This document shows, one piece after another, positions 1 to 8,166 of a DNA stretch of 64,000 bases (within the stretch, counting starts at the first letter, position 1; the number at the start of each line of letters is the position of its first letter). This DNA comes from Cognatundibacterium curvum. GTDB lineage: Bacteria; Pseudomonadota; Gammaproteobacteria; Burkholderiales; Burkholderiaceae_D. A program made the position numbers and the translations under genes. A model generated the notes under the pieces. The model made no database searches. It saw only the letters and a program-made list of their open reading frames with translations, and was not told where the DNA came from. The DNA lies in the NCBI RefSeq assembly GCF_014284235.1, contig NZ_JACOGD010000001.1, forward strand, positions 620,001 through 684,000. Direction: 5' to 3'.

Positions 1-617
1 AGCCTCTCGCTACCACCATCATCTTTCAATGCAACAAGATAAATTCTAGGGCCGCGTTGCATAATGCCCAGCGGATGCAACGTCGGTTCACTGACATTTT
101 CCTGGCGGTCTTTGTACCTGATACGTACTGACAATCTCTCTTTGAGTGCTTTCAGTACCGATGAAAAAATACGGTAATCAATCACTGCTGGCTTTAAACG
201 CAAGCTATCTGGAAGGATGCAGATTTTTTTCTCATCCAACGCAATGCCATCATCTGGTTTTTTGAGCCTGGTAATCAGCTTTGCCAAATCTGTATTCGAA
301 ACAATGCCTTCGAGCTCAACCTTTAAGTGTTCGATAAAATATTCCCAAACAGGACCGTCAATCTCATCATCCTGTGCGACCTGAACATAAGTTGGTGAAT
401 TTTCACTCTTATGATGTAGTGCAACTCTTCCTGCAGAAATGAGGTCTTTTAAATCTCGTTGGATAGTACGTGCGGTAAGTATCAAATCCGGGTTGGAATT
501 CGCTAATTTCTCAATGATTTGCTTACTCGAAAACCCAACGGACGCTCCTTGATCAGCGGTTGGAAGCAAACTTTCAATTAACTTCAGGCGTTCAACCCTG
601 TCATACGAGAGAGACAT
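1..617 (-). CDS. WYL-domain transcriptional regulator (3' end outside window)
   Basis: Reading the minus strand from an ATG at 617 gives an open frame of about 205 codons to the window edge, so the C-terminus is missing. Residues 1-75 form a DeoR-like winged helix with the recognition-helix pattern TARTIQRDLKDL. Around residues 175-200 the WYL core is visible (HPLGIMQRGPRIYLVALKDD). WYL regulators are known to bind nucleic-acid or nucleotide ligands and often control phage-defence or DNA-repair genes (for example BrxR and CapW types). The gene lies 65 bp downstream of the NERD-helicase gene on the same strand, so it probably belongs to the same unit and may regulate it. The domain call is firm; the regulated target is inferred. 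Confidence 0.85.
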   Translation of the reverse strand, partial: MSLSYDRVERLKLIESLLPTADQGASVGFSSKQIIEKLANSNPDLILTARTIQRDLKDLISAGRVALHHKSENSPTYVQVAQDDEIDGPVWEYFIEHLKVELEGIVSNTDLAKLITRLKKPDDGIALDEKKICILPDSLRLKPAVIDYRIFSSVLKALKERLSVRIRYKDRQENVSEPTLHPLGIMQRGPRIYLVALKDDGGSER

Positions 618-682
618 AATGAAATTTCAAATAATCTGATTTGTTGATATTACTAACACAGTGCGACATACGTTGTCGGCAG

Positions 683-2314
683 TTAATGTGCACACATTTC
701 TTGCACTAACAGGTCTGAGGCTCGTTGGGTCAATACAATCGACACGGACAATGTGCCCCTAGTCATACCAACGAACAACTTTGCACGTTCAGCTTTTGAC
801 AGCTCTGCAAAATCAACCTCTGTCAGGATGATGGCTGCAGCGGACTGCCCCTTGAAGCGAAAAACAGATTCCAGCAACAAAAGGCCTTTACTCCACTTAG
901 CCTGACCATCCTCAGAGAAGTCTCCAGTGAAGCGTTTTGTGCTATAGCTAGCAAGATTTTCCTGCCGAAGCACTTTAGATTGCTGCATTCCTTTTACAGT
1001 CAGTACCGCGATATCGGTGACGTCTATGCCCTGCTTCAGACAATCCTGAATTGCACCTTCTGTTTTTTTAATCAAATCATGTTCCCCGCCGTCATAGATA
1101 TAGAACTGAGGAATATCACCATGCCATGGACTTTTTGATTTAATACTCTTGGATGTAAGTCCAAAAGCATTTATCGCCTGGCAAATCATCTGCGGGCTAC
1201 GGAAGTTGTCCATACACTCGATACTGACAGTCTCAGATAATTCACATGATTTGCGTGCATAGAGGCATTGGTCGGCATCTTCAAGGAGATAAAGTCGGCC
1301 ATCAGGGCGCAGAAAATTGAGAAGATGATTAATCCACTCCGGCTGAAGATCTTGAGCCTCATCAAGAATCAGTAGATCTACCAGCTCTTGGTCCAAGGGT
1401 GCACAATTGAGAAAATGCTGAGTCGCCTTGCTAAAAATATCGACATCCCGGAAATCAATGATTTGACCACCCTGGCGATAGCGATCTATACACATCGTAT
1501 GAAAGGTCGTGCATTGCCCGGGAGCGATCCGACACATATGCTCTGCCAATGGCCGATTGAAACAAACATAGAGTGAACGTAGGCCCGATCCGGCGACCTC
1601 GTTTAGCAAGGACAGTGCAAGCTGTGTTTTACCAGATCCAGCCGTCGCTTGAATACGATAGCGTTGAGTCGGTGCTTTAATCCGTGGCACCCAGGTGGCA
1701 AGTCCATCTGAAAGGCCTCGGATAGTTTGCAGAAGCTGCCCCTGTATTGTCGCGACATCCGGCACCAAATCCAAATGATTGCTCAAAAACGCTTTGACAT
1801 TGGAGGCATTTTTGTCCTTTGTGCCAGGCGGAAGTAATTTGATGATTCGGGCAGGCAAATTAGGGAAATCGACGCTATCAAAAATGCGCTCCCTTGGCAG
1901 GCCAACGATCGCCGATTCCGTTACGCGGAAATCTGGTAACACTAAACATGTCTGCACATGTACATTAAGATTTTCTTTACTCAGCAACTGTCGCATCGCG
2001 CCATACTGAGTATGAATCTGCACAACGACATCTCGTCGGTTCTGTTTATAGTCCTTTGTAATCTTGCCATTAATGATATTTACTGCGCCAGCTTTAACCT
2101 CAATCAGTAATAGATCGCCTGCTTGATTCATTACGATGAAATCAACTTCACCGTGACTATCCTTTTCTTTTTGCAATGACTGCCACTCGATATTATGAAA
2201 AATACAGTATTCATCCGGCAGCGCTCTTTGTAATAGTTCAAGCACATCCAACTCACGACGGTAGCCGATAGTCTTTTTTACTTGCTCTGACAAATCCGGA
2301 AGTAGCGCCACCAT
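683..2314 (-). CDS. NERD-domain nuclease fused to UvrD/SF1-type helicase
   Basis: This 543-residue protein has two parts. The N-terminal NERD domain (about 15-130) keeps the PD-(D/E)xK-like residues Asp58 and Glu72-x-Lys74, in HGEVDF and LLLIEVKAG. It is followed by an SF1 helicase core with Walker A ATAGSGKT (223-230), motif Ia around FNRPLAEHM, TFHTMC (about 270), Walker B LLILDEAQD (314-322) and motif VI FVGMTRG (514-520). NERD-helicase fusions are predicted to process DNA and are frequent in mobile or defence islands. The gene is the first of two same-strand genes, with a WYL regulator after it, and sits in an AT-rich island. Start: ATG at 2314. No catalytic residue is obviously lost. A defence role is inferred from context, not shown. 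Confidence 0.85.
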   Translation of the reverse strand: MVALLPDLSEQVKKTIGYRRELDVLELLQRALPDEYCIFHNIEWQSLQKEKDSHGEVDFIVMNQAGDLLLIEVKAGAVNIINGKITKDYKQNRRDVVVQIHTQYGAMRQLLSKENLNVHVQTCLVLPDFRVTESAIVGLPRERIFDSVDFPNLPARIIKLLPPGTKDKNASNVKAFLSNHLDLVPDVATIQGQLLQTIRGLSDGLATWVPRIKAPTQRYRIQATAGSGKTQLALSLLNEVAGSGLRSLYVCFNRPLAEHMCRIAPGQCTTFHTMCIDRYRQGGQIIDFRDVDIFSKATQHFLNCAPLDQELVDLLILDEAQDLQPEWINHLLNFLRPDGRLYLLEDADQCLYARKSCELSETVSIECMDNFRSPQMICQAINAFGLTSKSIKSKSPWHGDIPQFYIYDGGEHDLIKKTEGAIQDCLKQGIDVTDIAVLTVKGMQQSKVLRQENLASYSTKRFTGDFSEDGQAKWSKGLLLLESVFRFKGQSAAAIILTEVDFAELSKAERAKLFVGMTRGTLSVSIVLTQRASDLLVQEMCAH

Positions 2315-2347
2315 AATGATGAAAAATTAATTGACGAAGATGCACAA

Positions 2348-2376
2348 TTGTAACAAATGTTACTAATATTTATAAT
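2348..2376 (+). promoter_or_regulatory. sigma70-like promoter TTGTAA-N17-TATAAT
   Basis: A TTGTAA hexamer at 2348-2353 and a perfect TATAAT at 2371-2376 are 17 bp apart. Transcription would start near 2383 and run into the small zinc-ribbon gene at 2547, leaving a leader of about 160 nt. The -35 box overlaps a dyad (2350-2363), so binding there could block it. Confidence 0.55.
2350..2363. promoter_or_regulatory. dyad GTAACA-AA-TGTTAC in the divergent intergenic region
   Basis: Perfect 6-bp arms separated by 2 bp lie 36 bp upstream of the NERD-helicase ATG and overlap the -35 box of the opposite promoter. It is a reasonable operator for the WYL regulator of this cluster. In helicase orientation the flank reads TTAGTAACAT; a related TTAGTAATAT occurs in the gap upstream of the WYL gene (about 641-652). 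Confidence 0.4.
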
Positions 2377-2546
2377 GCAAATAAGAAAGTTTATTGACGT
2401 CTTCTTGATGAATGTCATCTGCGCTGGGCGCTAGAACGGGAGCTTGCTACGACATCTATTGTCGCAATCATTTTTTAAAATCTTTCAAACAGTTGATCCT
2501 GACAGGTTCAAGTGCCTGTATCCAAACTGACTCAATAGGGAGAAAA

Positions 2547-2732
2547 ATGCCTGTTCCAACATTGAATGTGTACGTCCAATGCAGCTTCTGTGGATGGCGA
2601 AAACTACTGGCCCATAGTACAGATGTCATACCATGTAAGTCAGAAAAAGAAGTAAAGTGCCCGCGATGCTCTCAGCCAACGATCGGCCTGAAACTTGAGA
2701 AGAATAATTTTTTCTCGGGAATATGGAAATGA
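2547..2732 (+). CDS. small zinc-ribbon protein, function unknown
   Basis: A 61-residue protein starts at ATG 2547 behind a good ribosome site (AGGGAG about 6 bp upstream). An upstream in-frame extension to 2412 looks non-coding, so I use the internal ATG. Two knuckles, CSFC (residues 11-14) and CPRC (about 39-42), should bind one zinc ion, a typical minimal zinc ribbon. There is no other domain, signal peptide or membrane segment. It stands alone between the divergent helicase gene and the ABC operon. Such ribbons occur in nucleic-acid-binding or assembly proteins, but I do not recognise this family. Confidence 0.55.
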   Translation: MPVPTLNVYVQCSFCGWRKLLAHSTDVIPCKSEKEVKCPRCSQPTIGLKLEKNNFFSGIWK

Positions 2733-3002
2733 GGCGATAAGTGTCAATCTAACGAAGAGTAATCCCCCCTCCAATAGTCAGACATTTTTCATTCATCAGG
2801 AGCGTGTTCTTCTAAATATAAAAGCACGCTTCACGTGTAGTGCGATCAATGGTGGCTGAACTATCTCTTCCTGAACGCAAAGCCTTTTTGCTCACCTCAT
2901 TTGTAGTTAGTAACCGGTCTTGCGTTACCAAGGGCAATGCACGGGAACAGGCTTACCGACCGCCCCGCCAAACATGCAGGCCGGTAATTCGTGCCCCACC
3001 CC

Positions 3003-4367
3003 TTACAAATAAGCAAGCAATCTTTCGCGAGTCCAGAGTTTGTTGGCGTAGATTAAAGCGCCAACACCTGTCACGATGACGCACAAGACATACGTTGTGT
3101 TCATGGTAAATATCGCGGTCGTTATTGGATTCCGTTGTTGTAAATAAAAATAGAGAGCAGCAACAGATGTCGCCAATAACCACGCAATAAATAGATAGAA
3201 GAAACTGCGACCTTGGTTTTTGCTGCCTCGGATAAGCAAACCAATGCAGAACGCACTGATTAATTCGATGACCAGAATGGCGATGCTGAGGAAAGACACG
3301 GACGCCGTATCATTTAATGCCATTGGCGTCGAAAAGAACATTTTTGAGCCCAGCAAGGTAAGGAAAATGAGAATCGCCCAGCATCCGTAATACATCACAC
3401 TTGAGATCAGAAAATGATTGGCAATGCGAGCATTTTGAAAGTTTTTTGGCAGCAGGAAAAAACGCCAATGCAAATCTTTGACCACGATGTAAGGGCTGGA
3501 AAATGCAGCGATCATTACTAAGAACAGCAGGTGGGGTAAGGTCACAGGTGCATGCCAATCAACGACCAGCTTAGAGCTAATCGGAAGAAACCAGAATAGG
3601 CCTAAAATAGCGAGTCTACCTTTCTTTTCTCTGGCGTTAATCGATCCAAGGCTAGTGAACCGCAAATAGAAGTGGCGCAAGTTACTGATGAGCACCAACT
3701 CTCTCAATCGGAGAAATAGCGTTTTTCCTTTTTGAACAGGTGGTTTGTCCCAGTAGAGCAATGTGCAAACAGTGAGTATCGGCCACGCCAAGATGGCAGG
3801 TAAATGCCACTCAATGGAAGCATTTATCCACTGCTTGGCTCCCATGTGGAAAGTAATGTAAATTAAGCATGCTACGAATGCAAAGAATAACAAATAGCAT
3901 CGTTTATTCAAATAGTGATTGAATACCATTGGCAAGGAAAAACCGCCCGCTAATGCCAATGACGCCATCGCCAATAACGCGCTAGTCGGCAATAAATCTT
4001 TATGGTTTAACTCCAACGTAGCGAGCACACAAAGCAGGATAATCAGACCCAAGGAGGTTCGCGTCAAAATTGCGCGCTGCCAGCCATGCCATAAACTGAC
4101 AGGTGTTTGCATATGATAGAAAACTCGCGCGCCTGAGAGCATAATGCGTCCCCATTTTAGCCCGCTCACCATTAAACTAAATAGGCAAACGCCGGTAAAA
4201 ACGGAAGCATAAAATAACCAATGCTTACCATCTTTGTTCAGCAAAATTATGCTGTATACGATCGCGAGTAAGGTCAGAAAAAAAATTGAAATATAGCCTG
4301 TGTAACTACCTGTATACCAAAATTTCAATGTCTTCGATTCTGACTTTAACATGGCTTGCATTTTCAT
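3003..4367 (-). CDS. ABC transporter permease subunit (YtrC/D-like system)
   Basis: A 454-residue polytopic membrane protein with roughly ten to twelve hydrophobic segments and no ATP-binding motifs. It begins 3 bp after the stop of the ATPase gene and is the last gene of a GntR-ATPase-permease operon. It has a weak ribosome site and is probably translationally coupled. GntR(YtrA-type)-ABC operons are known in bacteria and often respond to cell-envelope stress or antibiotics, but the transported substrate cannot be read from this sequence. The family call rests on topology and operon context rather than on a recognised signature. Confidence 0.7.
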   Translation of the reverse strand: MKMQAMLKSESKTLKFWYTGSYTGYISIFFLTLLAIVYSIILLNKDGKHWLFYASVFTGVCLFSLMVSGLKWGRIMLSGARVFYHMQTPVSLWHGWQRAILTRTSLGLIILLCVLATLELNHKDLLPTSALLAMASLALAGGFSLPMVFNHYLNKRCYLLFFAFVACLIYITFHMGAKQWINASIEWHLPAILAWPILTVCTLLYWDKPPVQKGKTLFLRLRELVLISNLRHFYLRFTSLGSINAREKKGRLAILGLFWFLPISSKLVVDWHAPVTLPHLLFLVMIAAFSSPYIVVKDLHWRFFLLPKNFQNARIANHFLISSVMYYGCWAILIFLTLLGSKMFFSTPMALNDTASVSFLSIAILVIELISAFCIGLLIRGSKNQGRSFFYLFIAWLLATSVAALYFYLQQRNPITTAIFTMNTTYVLCVIVTGVGALIYANKLWTRERLLAYL

Positions 4368-4370
4368 AAT

Positions 4371-5315
4371 TCAATAATTCAAGGCGATAAAAAGATCATC
4401 GAGACCGTTGATAGACGGTGCTGTAACGATGTCATCGATGTCAAATTTAGTCTCAGAATTTTTCACTATCCAGTCACGGAGTACACGTGTGTCTATGACA
4501 CATTGCTCTCGATTTTCGGCAATACATAGTGATTGTGGTATGTTGAATGAAGATTTTGGTAAGATTCGAATGAATTCCAAAACCGCATCCCATTCCTCAA
4601 ATAACTGAATTCCGCCATTGCGCATGAAGGCAACGTGAGACACCACGCGTTCTAAGTCGCTTAATAAATGGCTGGAAATAAGGATGGTCGGCGCATATTC
4701 GACGCTGCTGTCATGTTGATCTTTTTCATGGATAGAATCAGCAAAGAATGGTCGTTCATCTTGAAACAAGGAACGCATGAAATCACGTCTTGTCATAGGA
4801 TCAAGGCTTGATACTGGCTCATCCAAAATAACTAAGTCTGGTTGATGTGCGAGCGCCAGCACCACCGCCAATTTTTGTTGATCGCCTCCCGATAGTTGAC
4901 TTACTTCACGAGTCATAGGCAGACGCAAGCGTAGCGCCAATTCTATGGCACGTCGTTCGCGCCATTTAGGATAGACTTGCCCTATCATCTTGATGTGTTT
5001 TTCAACAGTGAGCCAAGGAAATAGATCAGCGGATTGCGCAACAAAGCCGAGTCGTTCGCGTATCGTATCGTCCATTTCTAGTACTGGTGTATCGAACAGG
5101 CATACTTCGCCTTGCTGAGGCTTATGCAATCCAACCAGACAACGCAGCAGCGTCGATTTACCGCAGCCGTTGGCACCAATGAGACCCACCACTGCACCAT
5201 GAGGAATCGCCAGATTGACATCTTGCAATATCGATTTAGAGCTATAGGAATAATGCAGGTTTTCGCAGGAAATCGCGAATTGCTTGGCGGCTGATGCTGT
5301 GGTCTTAGTCTGCAT
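4371..5315 (-). CDS. ABC transporter ATP-binding protein
   Basis: A 314-residue ATPase with all nucleotide-binding motifs in order: Walker A GANGCGKST (47-55), Q-loop FVAQ (91-94), signature LSGGDQQKLA (141-150), Walker B LVILDEP (161-167) and a switch His in ISSHLLSDL. The C-terminal ~90 residues are an extension of unknown role. It drives transport through the downstream permease. Its start overlaps the end of the GntR gene by 11 bp and its stop lies 3 bp before the permease start, so the three genes are one transcript. Confidence 0.9.
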   Translation of the reverse strand: MQTKTTASAAKQFAISCENLHYSYSSKSILQDVNLAIPHGAVVGLIGANGCGKSTLLRCLVGLHKPQQGEVCLFDTPVLEMDDTIRERLGFVAQSADLFPWLTVEKHIKMIGQVYPKWRERRAIELALRLRLPMTREVSQLSGGDQQKLAVVLALAHQPDLVILDEPVSSLDPMTRRDFMRSLFQDERPFFADSIHEKDQHDSSVEYAPTILISSHLLSDLERVVSHVAFMRNGGIQLFEEWDAVLEFIRILPKSSFNIPQSLCIAENREQCVIDTRVLRDWIVKNSETKFDIDDIVTAPSINGLDDLFIALNY

Positions 5316-5700
5316 TTCTTTTATTCTCGTTCTCTATAGTTTTTAATGCCTGTTCAAATAACCTCAGCGCTTGCGCCTTCTCCAATCCGAGCTGATGGGT
5401 TACTTGGGCTGCACTCAACATCGCAGGCATAGCTAAAATGGTTTTGTCTTTTGCCGTATTGCGCTGCTCTGCAATCACCATGCCGACCCCACGCATGCGC
5501 ACTAATACACCTTCGATCTCCAGCATGTTGTAGGCCTTGCTGACAGTCATAGGATTAATCGCATGTTGCAAAGCGACCGTCCGCACGGAGGGCAATGTAT
5601 CACCTGAACGCAACTGTCCACTGGCAATAAAGCGCCTCACCTGATCGATGATCTGGCGAAAAATGGGTGTGCTGCTGGAAGGGTGTATATCGTAATTCAT
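5305..5700 (-). CDS. GntR-family regulator, YtrA subfamily
   Basis: A 131-residue protein. Residues 10-76 are a GntR winged helix with the hallmark PSVRTVALQHAINPMTVSKAY. The remaining ~50 residues are too short for a FadR/HutC ligand domain, which is the mark of the YtrA subfamily; those regulators repress adjacent ABC genes. It is the first gene of the operon (overlap of 11 bp with the ATPase gene). An inverted repeat lies 10 bp upstream of its start codon (5710-5731), which suggests autorepression. Start: ATG at 5700. Confidence 0.9.
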   Translation of the reverse strand: MNYDIHPSSSTPIFRQIIDQVRRFIASGQLRSGDTLPSVRTVALQHAINPMTVSKAYNMLEIEGVLVRMRGVGMVIAEQRNTAKDKTILAMPAMLSAAQVTHQLGLEKAQALRLFEQALKTIENENKRNAD

Positions 5701-5709
5701 TGTGAATTA

Positions 5710-5731
5710 GTGTATCACTACGATAATACAC
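5710..5731. promoter_or_regulatory. operator-like dyad GTGTAT-N10-ATACAC for the YtrA-type repressor
   Basis: The arms GTGTAT and ATACAC are perfect 6-bp inverted repeats. They lie immediately upstream of the GntR start codon, where binding would block transcription of the operon. From memory, YtrA-type operators contain GTGTA and TACAC half-sites with a similar gap, which fits. Confidence 0.6.
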
Positions 5732-5995
5732 ATTACAAGGTATTTCCCCATAAGCGCCTCAGGCTGGCTTGCGGCTTACTTAGCCTTTTTGTACAAAATC
5801 CTGAAGATATCGATGTAAATATGATTATCTTAGTTGTTTTTAATATTGCAATTTATTGCCTTCAGGATATATAGGCAGCTGGGTCTTTGGCGACCCACAA
5901 ATTGTGTGCCTCATTGAGGAATTTTTATTAACCACTAAAATAGGAGCCAAATATGGCTTTGAAAAAAAACTGAATCGCGCCACCCCTTTGGCTTT

Positions 5996-6343
5996 TTAAT
6001 GCGCCAAAAATGCAAACATACTCTTAGAGAAATAAGAAATATTCGCCATCACACCGAATGTTATCTGCAGCCAAGCTATCCACTTTAGAGGACTACAAGC
6101 TCTCGACTCTCGCCAAGTCAACCCGATACAAAATACAACCGTCCCCCACAGCAAATAACCAAATACATCCAGCGACAAACCGAATGCCATTTTTAACAAA
6201 CCAATCGTAGAAACAAATAAAAATAGCCTCGAGTAATAATCTCTATATTCCTTCGATATCCCACCAAAAATTTTTGGCAGCAAAGAAGGAACCAAACCTA
6301 AACAAAGAACTACAATGGACGAACATACCCAAATAACGATCAT
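5996..6343 (-). CDS. small integral membrane protein, function unknown
   Basis: A 115-residue protein with three or four hydrophobic segments (about 1-22, 38-58, 62-80 and 88-110) and few charged residues. The ATG at 6343 is preceded by an AAGGAAG ribosome site. No family motif is visible. It stands alone between the ABC operon and an IS remnant; base composition is AT-rich like its neighbours. It is probably a real gene because of the ribosome site and consistent membrane topology. Confidence 0.5.
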   Translation of the reverse strand: MIVIWVCSSIVVLCLGLVPSLLPKIFGGISKEYRDYYSRLFLFVSTIGLLKMAFGLSLDVFGYLLWGTVVFCIGLTWRESRACSPLKWIAWLQITFGVMANISYFSKSMFAFLAH

Positions 6344-6369
6344 TACAGCTTCCTTCAGACTGAGTTAAT

Positions 6370-6708
6370 TGACCTTCCCCCGATAATTAGTTCACCATCA
6401 GGTGAATGTCATGCAGCGAGATTCTCTTGATTTTGTTTCTTTATCCAGTCTTCCAGATATTGAACCGGCGAGCGGTAACCTAATGTGGAATGCTGCCGCG
6501 TTCGATTATAAAACACCTCAATATATTCAAAGCTCGCAGCTCTCATTGCATCATGGCTTGCATAGCGAATTCCATGATAACGCTCATTCTTGAAGCTGTT
6601 AAACCAGCTCTCGGTCGGTGCATATCCCAGCAATTTCCCTTCCGACTCATGGAGCAAATCATGCCAAACTCCTTGAGCTTGCTCTGAAACGCTTTACTGG
6701 CATATTGA
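6370..6708 (-). mobile_element. IS3-family insertion sequence remnant (right end)
   Basis: Only the 3' part of the transposase gene and a terminal sequence starting TGACCTTCCCCC at 6370 are left. The outer end resembles the terminal inverted repeats of IS3-family elements. The homology stops near 6708 in the middle of the transposase catalytic domain, so the left part has been lost. Confidence 0.7.
6409..6708 (-). pseudogene. IS3-family transposase OrfB, truncated and frameshifted
   Basis: The minus strand encodes the C-terminal rve-domain motif of IS3 Orf[18 protein letters not shown], then YIEVFYNRTRQHSTLGYRSP. Upstream of about 6624 the protein continues in another frame ([15 protein letters not shown], then [11 protein letters not shown]). 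One A is missing in the normally conserved GATAATGCACC, giving a 1-nt frameshift. The 5' two thirds, including the first two DDE residues, are missing. It is inactive; the conserved Glu region remains. Confidence 0.85.
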
Positions 6709-7289
6709 CCTGCTGAGAAATTCTATTGAGGAAAGAGTGTCTGTTGCTGAATTGATTCATCTGCACTGATTCTTACTGTTTTTGCGATTAATAATGTTTT
6801 TGATAACAATGAAAACGAAGGCCTGTTGAAATCACCAGCAACGTTAAAATGCGTCTAAAAGTGGGGAGGAAAATAATTCAGCCCTCGAACACTAAAGTTG
6901 AAGTTATATTTTTGATTTCCAGTTATTGTGGAAAGCAACTCTGCTCATTTCGGACAGAACCCACTATTTCGACTTGGGAAAGTGAACATTACTTCTCGTC
7001 CGAAGTTAATCAAACGTATTGCAGTGACACCTTGATCGGCATCAGCTGCATGGCAAATCCTCACAGTTCCTCGTCTAAGTTTTACCGAATGTAAATCCAA
7101 GAGCTTCCTGAGCTAACTTTCCTGAGCCAGCTTGAAACCATGTCTTTAGACAAAGGCACGCAAAACTGCCCCCCCCATTTCTATGCGCACCATCTGCGCA
7201 CCTTGGTTTTGCGTACCTTGCAGCGCCAGCAGTTGATGGGCTTTCCAGGGTAAATAGTTCGACTAAAACACGCAGTTGTACCTGAGCAG
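6709..7289. other. intergenic stretch without a recognisable gene
   Basis: About 580 bp between the IS remnant and the mob terminator. One open frame (6849-7094, 81 codons, plus strand) exists, but it shows no motif and no clear ribosome site, so I do not call it. A TTCCTGAGC direct repeat occurs near 7110-7125. The stretch may be eroded mobile DNA. Confidence 0.5.
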
Positions 7290-7323
7290 AAAAATGGCCC
7301 TCAACTTGATGAAGGCCATTTTT
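7290..7323. terminator. hairpin terminator after the mob gene
   Basis: Perfect 10-bp arms AAAAATGGCC (7290-7299) and GGCCATTTTT (7314-7323) around a 14-nt loop. The A/T flanks allow termination on both strands. It closes the AlpA-MobV operon 20 bp past the mob stop. Confidence 0.8.
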
Positions 7324-7343
7324 GGCTTGTTATGCTATGGCAG

Positions 7344-8165
7344 CTATGCCGCCACAAAATCGGACTTTAAAGACTTCACCTTCTTCGTCATGACGCCAAC
7401 GAAGGATTTGGCTTTGTGTCGCTTTGCGCGTTTTCTCAGCTGATTGGCGAGTACAGACCGGAGTTTATCGGTGTTCTTAGCGAATATTTCAGAGAGCAAC
7501 TGGCGTAAGCGGAGTTCGGTCAGTACAGCGGGTTCTGCGCGTATGTATTCAATCAACTCATTCGCAAATTCCAGGTCGCGTTTTTTGTCATTCCCGGTTT
7601 TAGGTGTTTCGTTGAAAAGGTTGTACTTCTTCCCAACCACTTCTACACAATTGCGGCGCAAGGCTTTTAAGGTGTTGGCATTCCCCATGATTTCACTACC
7701 GCGAAAATGCCCGTCTTTGATCGGTAGCAGAATCACGTGCACATGCGGGGCGGACTCATCCAAGTGCGCGACGGCAGAGATGACGGGAATGCCCTGATAG
7801 TGAGACTCGACCCAATTTAAAAAGTCTTCAAAGCACGCCCTGACGTCAATCGTGCTGTCGGTCGGCAGCGAAAATACCAATTCCACGCCTCGGATATTGT
7901 CTTTTCGCAGGATTTTTGCATTGGCAGCCTGAATCAGTTGCTCCATGTGCTGCACAACCGCTGCAGCTGTGCCCTCGCCTCTCAACACAAAATTCAAATG
8001 ACTTTTTCTTGGGTCGATAGCGTTAGCTGCATTTTCCAGCAACTCCGCTTTGATCTCCCTGAGGTTATGCCTGGCTGCCTTTTCAATGATCTTTTCATCG
8101 TAGCGATTACGGGAATTACTGCCGACTCTCTGCACGCGCAGCACCAAAGGATAGGTTTGCGTCAT
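7344..8165 (-). CDS. MobV-family relaxase / plasmid recombination enzyme
   Basis: A 273-residue protein from ATG 8165. It keeps the MOBV motifs: motif I around RHNLRE (His33), the SHLNF motif (55-59, like SHLNY of MobM) and motif III HLDESAPHVH (134-143), the HxDE...PHxH metal site. Relaxases of this family nick an oriT and pilot single-stranded DNA in mobilisation. It is shorter than plasmid MobV proteins (often 400 or more residues) because the C-terminal coiled-coil part is missing. The start lies 1 bp after the stop of the alpA-like gene, so the two are one operon. An upstream extension to 8270 would overlap alpA and is rejected. Confidence 0.85.
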   Translation of the reverse strand: MTQTYPLVLRVQRVGSNSRNRYDEKIIEKAARHNLREIKAELLENAANAIDPRKSHLNFVLRGEGTAAAVVQHMEQLIQAANAKILRKDNIRGVELVFSLPTDSTIDVRACFEDFLNWVESHYQGIPVISAVAHLDESAPHVHVILLPIKDGHFRGSEIMGNANTLKALRRNCVEVVGKKYNLFNETPKTGNDKKRDLEFANELIEYIRAEPAVLTELRLRQLLSEIFAKNTDKLRSVLANQLRKRAKRHKAKSFVGVMTKKVKSLKSDFVAA

Positions 8166-8166
8166 G

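Noticed and set aside
6849-7094. 81-codon plus-strand open frame between IS remnant and mob gene
   Set aside because: It has no recognisable motif, no good ribosome site and no neighbour that would use it; it may be a relic.
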